Assembly (NCBI GenBank): GCA_000513555.1
Contig: ALYD01000034.1
Location: 1-36,341 of the forward strand
Length of the DNA: 36,341 nt
Direction: 5' to 3'
From: Lachnospiraceae bacterium JC7
GTDB taxonomy: Bacteria > Bacillota > Clostridia > Lachnospirales > Lachnospiraceae
In this document: one piece after another, positions 8,865-16,410 of the stretch
How the letters are laid out: every line of letters starts with the position of its first letter
Position numbering within the stretch: the stretch's first letter is position 1
The notes under the pieces: model-generated
Told to the model about the DNA's origin: nothing
Databases searched by the model: none
What the model saw: the letters and a program-made list of their open reading frames with translations, nothing else
Made by a program: the position numbers and the translations under genes

Positions 8865-9806
8865 TCACTTGGCATTGTCATACAATGTCTGGAGTTCAGC
8901 GCTGGAAAAACTGTAATGCTTCTCGCAGTAATCACAGAACACATCCTGTGGCTTTCCATCCTCTATCAGCTGCTCAAGCTCCTTCTTACCGAGTGATATG
9001 AGGGCTTTTGAAACCTTGTCACGGCTGCAGTTGCAGTGGAATCTTACAGGAATATGATCATTGATCTCCAAATCCATGTCTCCGAGGATGAACTGAAGCA
9101 TTTCTTCAGGTGTCATACCATCATCAAGCATGCTTGTTACAGACCTGATTCCGCTGAGTTTAGCCTCCAGCTTTGAGATGACCTCATCGGTGGCATCCGG
9201 CATAAGCTGTATGATGAAACCTCCGGACTGCTTTACGGTGTTGTTCTTGTTCATGAGAACTCCGAGACCCACCGAAGATGGAATCTGCTCTGAGACCGCA
9301 AAATAATAAGTGAGATCCTCTGCTATCTCCCCTGTCTGAAGGTCTACCGAACCGATATATGGCTCCTTCAGGCCGATATCCTTGATAACGCTGAGCTTTC
9401 CCTGACCGAGAGCGCCGCCTACATTGAGATGTCCGGCTTCGTTCGGAGGAAGAAGTACATTCGGATTTGAAACAAATCCCTTAACGTTTCCGAGGTTGTC
9501 TGCTGTTGCTGTAAGGCCCTTTATAGGACCATCACCCTTGATGGTCAATGTGATCACAGATCTTGCACCCTTCAGGTCTACACCCATCATCAGAGCTGAG
9601 CTCATTAGTCTTCCGATGGCTGCTGTGCATATAGGAAAAGTATTGTGAGTTTTTCTGCACTCTTCTACCAGATCCTTTGTTGTACATGCAAAAGCACGTA
9701 TCAGACCGTTGGAGGCAGTTGCTCTGACCACATAATCCTGATAAGTGCCGGCGGAGGTATCAGCCTCCATACCGGCACTTACATTTACACGAATCTTATC
9801 AGACAT
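8865..9806 (-). CDS. hslO: Hsp33 redox-regulated chaperonin
   Basis: Hsp33 is a cytosolic holdase activated when oxidation releases zinc and unfolds its linker. The N-terminal domain (DYVVRATASNGLIRAFA onward) matches the family. The C-terminal redox switch is complete, with Cys258 and Cys260 (CxC), a 30-residue spacer, then Cys291 and Cys294 (CxxC). The N-terminus is about 20 residues longer than in many relatives. The first ATG is preferred because GGAG lies ten bases upstream and its A is shared with the stop codon of the SEC-C gene (TAATG), implying coupled translation. No clear terminator follows. Confidence 0.96.
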   Translation of the reverse strand: MSDKIRVNVSAGMEADTSAGTYQDYVVRATASNGLIRAFACTTKDLVEECRKTHNTFPICTAAIGRLMSSALMMGVDLKGARSVITLTIKGDGPIKGLTATADNLGNVKGFVSNPNVLLPPNEAGHLNVGGALGQGKLSVIKDIGLKEPYIGSVDLQTGEIAEDLTYYFAVSEQIPSSVGLGVLMNKNNTVKQSGGFIIQLMPDATDEVISKLEAKLSGIRSVTSMLDDGMTPEEMLQFILGDMDLEINDHIPVRFHCNCSRDKVSKALISLGKKELEQLIEDGKPQDVFCDYCEKHYSFSSAELQTLYDNAK

Positions 9807-10360
9807 TACTGATTAGCTCCGGCCATTGCCTTGAGCTCATTTTCCTGATCTATGCGCATATGGCACTTCTTGTACTTCTTTCCGGAACCGCATGGGCACT
9901 GATCGTTAGGATAGATCTTCTTGCCTTCGCGACGGATGGTGCCTGATGCCTTCTGCTGACGATAAAGCTCGTGGCGCTTCTCCTCTGAAAGGATGGAATC
10001 CCATGCAGGAAGACCATAGAGCCAGCTTGCCTTGGCCTCAACCATGTTGTAGTAAAGCTTCTCAGGATCGATCTCGATCTTAACCTGAGTGTTCTCGTCC
10101 ATTGTATCAATAGGGTTGTGATATCCCTTTAATGACTCGTCGATACCATCAAGTACACCTGTGAAGTGGAAAACATCAATATGGAAATGATCAGCAAGCT
10201 CCTTTACTGTTCCTTCAAATACATGTGATGGATCCTTGAGGATCTCCTCATAGAAGCCCTTCTCAAGTGCAAAATACTCCTGCCAGAGCTGCTCCTGCTC
10301 TGCCTTTGAAAGTCCGTCGCCGTATGCCTGAGTTCTCCAGGTTTCAAGTAATGTTGCCAT
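9806..10360 (-). CDS. SEC-C zinc-motif protein of unknown function
   Basis: The start at 10360 (MATLLETWRTQAYGDG) is set by AAGGAG seven bases upstream; the frame is open farther upstream but without a ribosome site. The 184-residue protein is mostly acidic and helical. It ends with a SEC-C metal-binding motif (CPCGSGKKYKKCH, Cys155, Cys157, Cys166, His167), the zinc motif first known at the SecA C-terminus, which binds SecB or ribosomes there. The body resembles uncharacterised Firmicutes SEC-C proteins. It overlaps hslO by one base and is co-transcribed with it, so a role near protein quality control is a reasonable inference. A GC-rich hairpin lies just before its ribosome site. Confidence 0.88.
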   Translation of the reverse strand: MATLLETWRTQAYGDGLSKAEQEQLWQEYFALEKGFYEEILKDPSHVFEGTVKELADHFHIDVFHFTGVLDGIDESLKGYHNPIDTMDENTQVKIEIDPEKLYYNMVEAKASWLYGLPAWDSILSEEKRHELYRQQKASGTIRREGKKIYPNDQCPCGSGKKYKKCHMRIDQENELKAMAGANQ

Positions 10361-10373
10361 AAATTTCTCCTTA

Positions 10374-10388
10374 CCCCATGATGGGGTT
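10374..10388 (-). repeat. perfect hairpin directly before the SEC-C ribosome site
   Basis: ACCCCATCATGGGGT on the minus strand is a perfect 7-bp inverted repeat around one base. It ends where AAGGAG begins, so folding could limit ribosome access. Its role is not known. Confidence 0.5.
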
Positions 10389-10423
10389 TCTTTTAAAAAA
10401 TAAAATAATATATTGCATGAATT

Positions 10424-10460
10424 CAATCGCCCACTTTTGTGCGAACACAAGTGGGCGATC
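10424..10460 (-). repeat. hairpin between kduI and the SEC-C gene
   Basis: The arms ATCGCCCACTT and AAGTGGGCGAT (11 bp) enclose a further CAC/GTG pair and a 4-base loop. It lies some 20 bases past the kduI stop but has no T-run on either strand, so it is not a standard intrinsic terminator. Confidence 0.5.
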
Positions 10461-10477
10461 AAACTATGTCACTGTTA

Positions 10478-11323
10478 TCATCTTAAATCAGGTGTATAGA
10501 TATTGTCCATATCGTCAAATTCCTGATTTTCACCGCCCATAGCCCAGATAAATGTGTAGTTATGTGTAGCTGATGCGCAGTGGATAGACCATGAAGGGGA
10601 GATCACAGCATCGTAGTTGTGCATAACGATGTGTCTTGTCTCCTGAGGCTCTCCCATGAAATGGAAGACTACCTGATCTTCAGGTACCTCGAAATATGTA
10701 TAGATCTCCATGCGTCTCTCATGTGTGTGGCATGGCATGGTGTTCCATACAGATCCGGGTTTAAGTTCAGTCATGCCCATGCTGAGCTGGGCTGTTTTCA
10801 GTACATCGGGATGGATGAACTGATTGATCACACGCTGATTGGCAAGCTCTGCTTCACCACAAGGTCTGTGATTTGCTTCGGCCATGGTGATGAGTTTTGT
10901 TTCATAGCTTACATGTGCAGGGGCTGACACCATATAGAACTTTGCAGGCCTGTTTCTGTCGTCTGATGAGAAAAGAACTTCCTTTGCGCCTTTAGTGATA
11001 TAAAGACAATCTTTATATCCAAGCCTGTACTCTGTTCCGTCTACAGTGATCTTTCCGGAGCCTTCGCCTATATTGAAAATGCCTATCTCGCGGCGCTCCA
11101 GCACATAGTGTGTGCCGAAATTATGCCAGCAATCGATGCCTTTGTCCAGTGGAACTGTCTCATTTACAGGCATACAGCCAAAAGTGACCATACGGTCTAC
11201 ATGTGAATAAACGGCTACTACTTCATCAGGCTTATAAAGTCCGGTGATCAAAAACTCATTACGAAGTTCTTCAGTCGTATATCTCTTTACGTCTCTTTGA
11301 TTAGCGCTATAACGAATATCCAT
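10478..11323 (-). CDS. kduI: 5-keto-4-deoxyuronate isomerase
   Basis: KduI interconverts 4-deoxy-L-threo-5-hexosulose uronate and 2,5-diketo-3-deoxygluconate, the step after unsaturated uronates are released from pectin or glycosaminoglycans. The start at 11323 gives 281 residues (E. coli 278) and has GGAGG five bases upstream; a TTG five codons earlier is part of the ribosome site. Zinc ligands of the cupin are in place at His199, His201, Glu206 (CHTHERRME) and His248 (SIHCAS). The gene stands apart from the uronate block at 26-33 kb, with its own promoter. The partner reductase is possibly the SDR at 32324. Confidence 0.95.
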   Translation of the reverse strand: MDIRYSANQRDVKRYTTEELRNEFLITGLYKPDEVVAVYSHVDRMVTFGCMPVNETVPLDKGIDCWHNFGTHYVLERREIGIFNIGEGSGKITVDGTEYRLGYKDCLYITKGAKEVLFSSDDRNRPAKFYMVSAPAHVSYETKLITMAEANHRPCGEAELANQRVINQFIHPDVLKTAQLSMGMTELKPGSVWNTMPCHTHERRMEIYTYFEVPEDQVVFHFMGEPQETRHIVMHNYDAVISPSWSIHCASATHNYTFIWAMGGENQEFDDMDNIYTPDLR

Positions 11324-11352
11324 AAAAGCCTCCTGCAAAACTATAAAATGAC

Positions 11353-11387
11353 CTCATTAATTATACATGAGAATCAAGGTTTTGCAA
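11353..11387 (-). promoter_or_regulatory. kduI promoter with overlapping inverted repeat
   Basis: TTGCAA (-35, 11382-11387), 16 bases, TATAAT (-10, 11360-11365). A CTCAT-N9-ATGAG inverted repeat (11353-11371) covers the -10 and is a candidate operator. No TGTATACCA-type site is seen here. Confidence 0.55.
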
Positions 11388-11391
11388 TGAC

Positions 11392-12630
11392 TTAAACCGG
11401 TTCGCCACAGGCCGGCTCTTCATTCACAGGCTTACCGTTTTCATCCAGAGTCATATGCTTCTTCCTGAGAAGATGATCTGTGAGACGCTCCGACATCTTA
11501 AGTATGATACCCCAGATAGGAACACCTACTATCATTCCGATGAAACCAAAAAGTCCGCCGAAAAGAAGGATGGCAAAAAGTACCCAGAAGCTGCTGATAC
11601 CGGTAGAGCCGTGCAGGATGCTCGGACCTATGATATTGCCGTCTACCTGCTGAAGTATAAGTATGAAGATCGCAAAGTAAAGTGCCTGTATCGGACTGGA
11701 GATGAGTATCAGTATGATAGATGGTATGGCTCCGATGAAAGGTCCGAAGAACGGGATGATGTTGGTGATGCCTACGATCACGGATACAAGCATGGTGTAT
11801 GGCATGTCCATGATTGACAGAACTATGAAACATATCACACCTACTATCAGAGAGTCTATTATCTTTCCGAGGATGAATCCGCCGAACATAGTGTCTATTT
11901 CATGGAAGGTCTCCAGCATAGTCACTGCGAACTTTTTCGGAAACACTGCAAAAATAATTTTACGTGCTCCGTAGGCAAGAGTTTCCTTTGTGTTCAAAAG
12001 ATAGATCATGATGATGACACCGATGATAAAATTCTTTATCCAGTTTATCATGGACCAGATCCCTGAACCAAGAGGTGCCAGTGATGCCAGAAGTGATGCA
12101 AAATTTCTGAAGTTAGGCATCAGCTGTTCTAGTGAGAAATTGGCCAGGAACTTATAGAACTCATTGAAGGACTGACTCAGGTATCCTGCTATTTCCGGAT
12201 AGTCATTGACCAGCTTCATGGCGTTTGCATAAATTTTGTTAAGGTTTGACGGCAGAGAATTTGACAGACTTATGAGAGATCTGTGAAGTTCAGGTATGAT
12301 CATGGCCACCAAGCCGAATATCAAAAGAAGGAGACATAATACAGCCATCACAGTTCCTGCTGTTTTGGACAGACTGACCGACATCTTTTTCAGTTTTGTT
12401 CTGTCCAGTAGCTTTTTTGTATTCCTGTATATGAAATCATATATAGGATTTAAAAGGTAGGCCATAACGATTCCGTATATGATAGGTGTAAGTATATCTA
12501 AAAGCTTATTCACACCCTCTCTTACAGTTCCGAAATTCTGCAATGCCATGATGATAAGCGCAGTGCATACTAATACCAGAAATGCTGTTGTTCCCCAGCG
12601 TATCTGTATTTCCCATTTCTCTTTCTTCAA
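11392..12630 (-). CDS. AI-2E family transporter (PerM/YtvI-like)
   Basis: This integral membrane protein of the COG0628 family has about eight hydrophobic segments and the family's central region (GITNIIPFFGPFIGAIPS, then LQQVDGNIIGPSILHGSTG). Despite the family name, most members are not shown to move autoinducer-2; characterised relatives export ions or metabolites. I chose TTG at 12630 (412 residues) because AGGAGG sits five bases before it. The ATG 14 codons earlier directly follows a TATAAT box and has no ribosome site. It stands alone between the small RNA gene and kduI. Confidence 0.85.
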   Translation of the reverse strand: MKKEKWEIQIRWGTTAFLVLVCTALIIMALQNFGTVREGVNKLLDILTPIIYGIVMAYLLNPIYDFIYRNTKKLLDRTKLKKMSVSLSKTAGTVMAVLCLLLLIFGLVAMIIPELHRSLISLSNSLPSNLNKIYANAMKLVNDYPEIAGYLSQSFNEFYKFLANFSLEQLMPNFRNFASLLASLAPLGSGIWSMINWIKNFIIGVIIMIYLLNTKETLAYGARKIIFAVFPKKFAVTMLETFHEIDTMFGGFILGKIIDSLIVGVICFIVLSIMDMPYTMLVSVIVGITNIIPFFGPFIGAIPSIILILISSPIQALYFAIFILILQQVDGNIIGPSILHGSTGISSFWVLFAILLFGGLFGFIGMIVGVPIWGIILKMSERLTDHLLRKKHMTLDENGKPVNEEPACGEPV

Positions 12631-12701
12631 AGCTATCCTCCTGTGATGTAAATGATTATGTAAATACTTCATTATTATACTATAGGATTATAGGTGAGAC
12701 C

Positions 12702-12731
12702 ATTAAAAAAACCGGTGATAACTCACCGGTC
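12702..12731 (-). terminator. terminator of the small RNA gene
   Basis: On the minus strand ACCGGTGA, loop GTTA, TCACCGGT is followed by an uninterrupted T-run. It is a strong intrinsic terminator. Confidence 0.92.
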
Positions 12732-12943
12732 TAAAATCATACGATTTTTTATGGAGTAAGACCAAAACGCCGTACCACACGCTTGACTCCTAGCCTGTAT
12801 GCTAGGTGGGAGACCTCACGAATACCGCTATAGTCCTTGACCAAATGGAAGGCATTATATGAGCATTCAAATGTTGGAATCCCGTAGGTCTTATTTGTAG
12901 GTTCAATTTGTGCGGCCTCGAACGTTCCAGTTATTTACTTCTT
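12704..12943 (-). ncRNA. independent structured small RNA, 6S RNA candidate
   Basis: A strong promoter and a strong terminator frame a transcript of about 240 bases that contains no credible reading frame with a ribosome site. Visible helices include TAAGACC (12887-12893) with GGTCTTA (12757-12763), an apical hairpin GCTAGG/CCTAGC (12789-12806), and a small AAAATC/GATTTT hairpin before the terminator. Size, monocistronic layout and a long-range closing helix fit 6S RNA, which binds RNA polymerase, but I could not align it to a known consensus. The raiA/SorA RNA of Clostridia is another possibility. It is not tRNA-like and lacks RNase P signatures. Confidence 0.6.
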
Positions 12944-12949
12944 GAATGG

Positions 12950-12978
12950 ATTATATCAAAGCCGCCTTATCTATTCAA
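12950..12978 (-). promoter_or_regulatory. small RNA gene promoter
   Basis: TTGAAT (-35, 12973-12978), 17 bases, TATAAT (-10, 12950-12955) with an extended TGA before it. It is one of the closest matches to consensus in the window. Confidence 0.85.
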
Positions 12979-13044
12979 GTATAGTATTACTCTGTCATAG
13001 AAAATTTATAAATGAAGAATATTTTTTCATTTTGAAGCGGTTTT

Positions 13045-13800
13045 TTAAGAATCGACAGATAAGTTCTGAATATCATACACCAGGATCAGAGTGCCCTCTC
13101 TCACGCTTATCTCTGCCTCTGTTCCTACAAATTCGTTACTCAGGCCTGTCGGTGTCAGACTGTTCAGGGTCACATCATTGATGATGTATTTTAATCCCCT
13201 CTCTGTCACTCCATAGGAGTGATCCGAATATGAAAATACAGAAAAAAATCCCTTCATGCCTTCCGGGAATCTGAGAGATGTATTTCTGATAGCAGTGGTG
13301 ACCTGAGAATAATTGTAAAGATATCCCCTTGCATCCTGATGAGCAAGAAAGGCCAGTATTTGAAGATTGGCGATGCTGTGATCTATGCGTTTTCCCGTTC
13401 CTCCGATGATATGGAACTCCCGCATGCCCATCTCGAGACCTATTCTGACACAGGCCATCATATCGGGATCGTTCTTTACCGGATCAATGACCTTTGTCTC
13501 CACTCCATCAAGTTTCAGTTCCCTGAGGTGATGAATGTACTCTGCCTTTTCCGCATCTTCGTAAATGTCCAGATCCTTCACATCTCCGGTGGTTCCTTTT
13601 ACACCGGCTATATGCATGGAATCAAAATCCCCTACTATGAGATCCGGTGTGATGCCAAGCTTTTTCAGATTCTCATATCCCGCATCGGCGGCGATGATAT
13701 AATCATTCTTTCCGACTGTGAAAGGCATCCCGAAAAAATCTCCGGCCCCGACTATTATGCATCTTCTCTTCTGTTCTGTCTCTTCTGTTTCCTGCATCAT
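13045..13800 (-). CDS. thiamine pyrophosphokinase
   Basis: The enzyme transfers pyrophosphate from ATP to thiamine to give the cofactor thiamine diphosphate. The family pattern is clear: AADAGYENL, then PDLIVGDFDS, a VKNDPDMMACVRIGLEMG segment in place of the usual KxDTDxxxA, and GGTGKRIDHSIANLQIL. The C-terminal beta domain follows. I place the start at 13800, where ATGA overlaps the tadA stop; an in-frame ATG follows at once and could serve instead. Only a weak purine-rich ribosome site is present, as expected for coupled translation. This gives 251 residues, a little longer than typical. It closes the nucleoside salvage run. Confidence 0.9.
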   Translation of the reverse strand: MMQETEETEQKRRCIIVGAGDFFGMPFTVGKNDYIIAADAGYENLKKLGITPDLIVGDFDSMHIAGVKGTTGDVKDLDIYEDAEKAEYIHHLRELKLDGVETKVIDPVKNDPDMMACVRIGLEMGMREFHIIGGTGKRIDHSIANLQILAFLAHQDARGYLYNYSQVTTAIRNTSLRFPEGMKGFFSVFSYSDHSYGVTERGLKYIINDVTLNSLTPTGLSNEFVGTEAEISVREGTLILVYDIQNLSVDS

Positions 13801-14327
13801 CGTTTGTTCTTTTCCCGTAATCCTTTGAAAAAATCCGTCATAAGTCTGGTGCAATCGTCGTAAAGGACGTCCTTCTGAACATCGCATTGATGATTGAACC
13901 TGCTTTCATGAAGCATATCCAGCACGGAACCGCAGCACCCTGCTTTCTGGTTCATGGAACCCATGACAACTCTCGGAAGTCTCGCCTGAACTATGGCTCC
14001 GGCACACATGGGGCAGGGCTCCAGTGTAACATACATGGTACAGTCCTCAAGTCGCCAGTCCTCAAAAGCCTTACAGGCTTTTTTTATGGCGATGATCTCC
14101 GCATGCATGAGTGAATTATGCTTTTTGTTCCTCTGATTGTATCCGCGGCCTATGATGGTGCCGGGTTTAATGTTATGTGCTTCGGCGTTTTTGTCAGCCT
14201 TGCTGTCTGGATTTGTGCCATCATAAACGATGACGCACCCTATAGGTACGTCACCGTTTTTATGAGCCTTTTTAGCTTCCCGTATGGCAAGCTGCATGTA
14301 TTTTTCTTCCTTGGTCAACTGGGTCAT
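13797..14327 (-). CDS. tadA: tRNA-specific adenosine deaminase
   Basis: TadA makes inosine at the wobble base of tRNA-Arg(ACG). The zinc-dependent deaminase motifs are complete: HAE (His75, catalytic Glu77) and PCPMC (Cys105, Cys108). At 176 residues it is somewhat long, owing to a polar insertion of roughly 20 residues at about 36-56 that falls in a surface loop of known structures. Start and stop overlap the neighbours by ATGA on both sides, tying translation to udp upstream and the thiamine pyrophosphokinase downstream. AGGA lies before the ATG. Confidence 0.95.
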   Translation of the reverse strand: MTQLTKEEKYMQLAIREAKKAHKNGDVPIGCVIVYDGTNPDSKADKNAEAHNIKPGTIIGRGYNQRNKKHNSLMHAEIIAIKKACKAFEDWRLEDCTMYVTLEPCPMCAGAIVQARLPRVVMGSMNQKAGCCGSVLDMLHESRFNHQCDVQKDVLYDDCTRLMTDFFKGLREKNKR

Positions 14328-15097
14328 TTCGCATCCTGCTTTATAAGTAGTCTTATGGCCTCGATGGCTGTCTTTATGGCCTTGTCGGTGTCATGCTCTA
14401 TTTCGTTGCTGAGCCCCTGTTTTACACGTTCCTGATTGGACATGATAAAAAGTACTGAACCGACTCTTACCCTGAGGTAAGCCGCAACTGTAAAGAGAGC
14501 GGCAGATTCCATTTCGGAAGCCTTGCATCCGAGCTTCAGCCATGACTGCCATTTGTTAAGCAGCTCATAGCTTACAGGAAGATCCTCCGGCTTATGCTGA
14601 CCGTAAAAGGCATCTTTGCACTCTACTACTCCCACATGATGGCGGAAACCAAGTTTCTCCGCTGCCTGATTGAGAACAGAGGTGATCTCAAAATCCGCTG
14701 CTGCCGGCCACTCTATGGGAGCATACTCCTTGGAAGTTCCCTCCATACGGATGGCAGCGTTTGCGATAACCACATCACCGGCCTGAACATCCAGATCCAT
14801 GCCTCCGGCAGTGCCGATCCGGATAAATGTATCCGCTCCGCACATCTTCAGCTCTTCCATGGCGATGGATGCGGAAGGGCCGCCTATACCTGTTGATGTC
14901 ACAGAAACAGGGACTCCGTCAATTTTACCTGTATAAGTCACATATTCACGATTATCAGCCACAAAGACAGGATCATCGAAATATGCTGCGATCTTTTTAC
15001 ATCTTTTCGGGTCTCCGGGAAGAAGAACATACCGTCCTACCTGTCCCGGTGCAACGCCGATGTGATACATGGTCTTATCTTCACTGTAATTAATCAT
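14324..15097 (-). CDS. udp: uridine phosphorylase
   Basis: This enzyme cleaves uridine with phosphate to uracil and ribose 1-phosphate. It belongs to the PNP/UDP phosphorylase family 1: LLPGDPKRC phosphate loop, [24 protein letters not shown], and the nucleoside-side EMESAALF. The segment FAPIEFPAVADFE of E. coli Udp is matched here by [13 protein letters not shown], which favours uridine over purines. The start at 15097 gives 257 residues (E. coli 253) and lies one base after the deoD stop, with GGAG upstream. Confidence 0.9.
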   Translation of the reverse strand: MINYSEDKTMYHIGVAPGQVGRYVLLPGDPKRCKKIAAYFDDPVFVADNREYVTYTGKIDGVPVSVTSTGIGGPSASIAMEELKMCGADTFIRIGTAGGMDLDVQAGDVVIANAAIRMEGTSKEYAPIEWPAAADFEITSVLNQAAEKLGFRHHVGVVECKDAFYGQHKPEDLPVSYELLNKWQSWLKLGCKASEMESAALFTVAAYLRVRVGSVLFIMSNQERVKQGLSNEIEHDTDKAIKTAIEAIRLLIKQDAK

Positions 15098-15098
15098 A

Positions 15099-15800
15099 TC
15101 ATGCAAGCTCCAGCGCAATGCGCATCATATCATTGAAACTCTTTTCACGCTCTTCAGGTGTAAGCTCACCCTCCTTGAAAAGATGGTCTGAAATTGTAAG
15201 TATGCAAAGGGCATGCTTGTGTGCTGCCGCAGCGTTCATGTAGAGACCTGCACCCTCCATTTCACATGCAAGACAGCCCATATCTCTCCACTTCTCGTTT
15301 CTTTCCTTGCGGCCATCGTAGAAAACATCTGATGAGACGATGTTTCCGACGCGGACATTGACACCTAACTTATCAGCGGCTTCCACAGCCTTTGAAAGAA
15401 GACCGTAATCTGCGGTTGGTGCAAATGTTCCCGGAAGCTCGAACTGTGCCGCATAATTTGAATCTGTGCAGGCTCCGATGCCGATGATAACGTCATTGAC
15501 ATTGACATCCTCCTGTAAGCCTCCGGCTGAACCGATACGGATGATGTTGTCAACATCATAGAAGTGGAAAAGCTCATAAGAATAGATGCCCATAGACGGG
15601 ATACCCATTCCGCCGCCCATGACAGAAACCTTCTTGCCCTTATATGTTCCTGTGTATCCGAACATGTTTCTTACTGTATTGAAGCATACCGGATTCTCAA
15701 GATAGGTCTCGGCGATATACTTTGCGCGGAGTGGATCTCCCGGCATAAGGACTGTCTTTGCGATGTCTCCAAGTTCTGCTCTGTTGTGTGGTGTTGACAT
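15099..15800 (-). CDS. deoD: purine nucleoside phosphorylase (DeoD type)
   Basis: DeoD splits purine (deoxy)nucleosides with phosphate in salvage. The hexameric-type signature is evident: [26 protein letters not shown] at the start, then [24 protein letters not shown], and EMEGAGLY with the catalytic-region ISDH. I set the start at 15800, since GGAGG lies eight bases before that ATG and the frame upstream is just the ribosome site. The length of 233 residues is normal. It is translationally close to udp downstream and follows cdd across a gap of 125 bases that holds a palindromic element. Confidence 0.97.
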   Translation of the reverse strand: MSTPHNRAELGDIAKTVLMPGDPLRAKYIAETYLENPVCFNTVRNMFGYTGTYKGKKVSVMGGGMGIPSMGIYSYELFHFYDVDNIIRIGSAGGLQEDVNVNDVIIGIGACTDSNYAAQFELPGTFAPTADYGLLSKAVEAADKLGVNVRVGNIVSSDVFYDGRKERNEKWRDMGCLACEMEGAGLYMNAAAAHKHALCILTISDHLFKEGELTPEEREKSFNDMMRIALELA

Positions 15801-15867
15801 AATATTTTCCTCCAAAAATAAAATCAGTTAATAAGTTTTCGGGTGTTACGTTTAGATAATATGTGTT

Positions 15868-15931
15868 TTATGAAAATACGGATTGCTTCGTTGCTGCGCA
15901 ATTCAACGGTCGCAGCGCAACACTTTCATAA
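15868..15931 (-). repeat. double-stem palindromic element between cdd and deoD
   Basis: An outer pair TTATGAAA/TTTCATAA encloses an inner GC-rich stem-loop, TTGCGCTGCG with CGCAGCAA (one side carries two extra bases). The outer left arm contains the last codon and stop of cdd. There is no T-run. The GC content differs sharply from the flanks. No second copy occurs in this window; it may be a REP-like genomic element or an operon-internal RNA processing structure. Confidence 0.5.
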
Positions 15932-16345
15932 TAGATTTTCAGGGCCGAAGCTTTCCGGAAGGAGCTGGGCAAGAGTATAGACTCTGTAGTCCTCAGTGCT
16001 CTTTGCGAGTATTATCTCGAAGCTTTCCGGATTACAGAACTCTCTCATGACCTGACGGCATATTCCGCAGGGCGTAGCGTACTGGAGTTCTCCGTCATCC
16101 GGTCCTCCTGTTATGACGATACGCCTGAAATCATGGACACCCTCGCTCACAGCCTTGAAAAATGCTGTTCTTTCGGCACAGTTTGTGGCCCCATAGCTTG
16201 AGTTCTCAACGTTGCATCCGCTGAAGATCTGTCCGTCAGAAGCTTCAAGAGCTGCGCCGACTTTATAGTGTGAATAAGGCGCATAGGATGAATTACGCAT
16301 ATCCAATGCCTTTTCTATAAGTTTCTTTAAATCTTTCTCTGCCAT
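15926..16345 (-). CDS. cdd: cytidine deaminase
   Basis: Cdd converts cytidine or deoxycytidine to the uridine forms, feeding udp downstream. It is a homotetrameric-type enzyme of 139 residues with catalytic zinc site Cys56-Ala57-Glu58 (NCAERTAFF) and Cys93/Cys96 (PCGICRQ). It heads the leftward salvage run (cdd, deoD, udp, tadA, thiamine pyrophosphokinase). An extended -10 promoter lies directly upstream. The final leucine and stop codon fall inside the palindromic element that follows. Confidence 0.97.
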   Translation of the reverse strand: MAEKDLKKLIEKALDMRNSSYAPYSHYKVGAALEASDGQIFSGCNVENSSYGATNCAERTAFFKAVSEGVHDFRRIVITGGPDDGELQYATPCGICRQVMREFCNPESFEIILAKSTEDYRVYTLAQLLPESFGPENLL

Positions 16346-16379
16346 AAAAATTCCTTTTATTTTATATATGTGTCAGAAA

Positions 16380-16408
16380 ATTATAGCACATTCTCACATA
16401 CTTTTCAG
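16380..16408 (-). promoter_or_regulatory. cdd promoter
   Basis: TATAAT (16380-16385) carries the extended TGC; a CTGAAA -35 lies 17 bases upstream (16403-16408). It sits immediately beyond the stop of the AAA gene. Confidence 0.65.
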
Positions 16409-16410
16409 TT

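Noticed and set aside
10424..10460. kduI intrinsic terminator
   Set aside because: The hairpin is strong but lacks a T-run on both strands, so I list it only as a hairpin.
12704..12943. T-box leader for the AI-2E gene (GTGGTACGGCG resembles the T-box core)
   Set aside because: The downstream terminator does not overlap the T-box-like bases, the gene has its own TATAAT after the terminator, and the target is not an amino acid gene.
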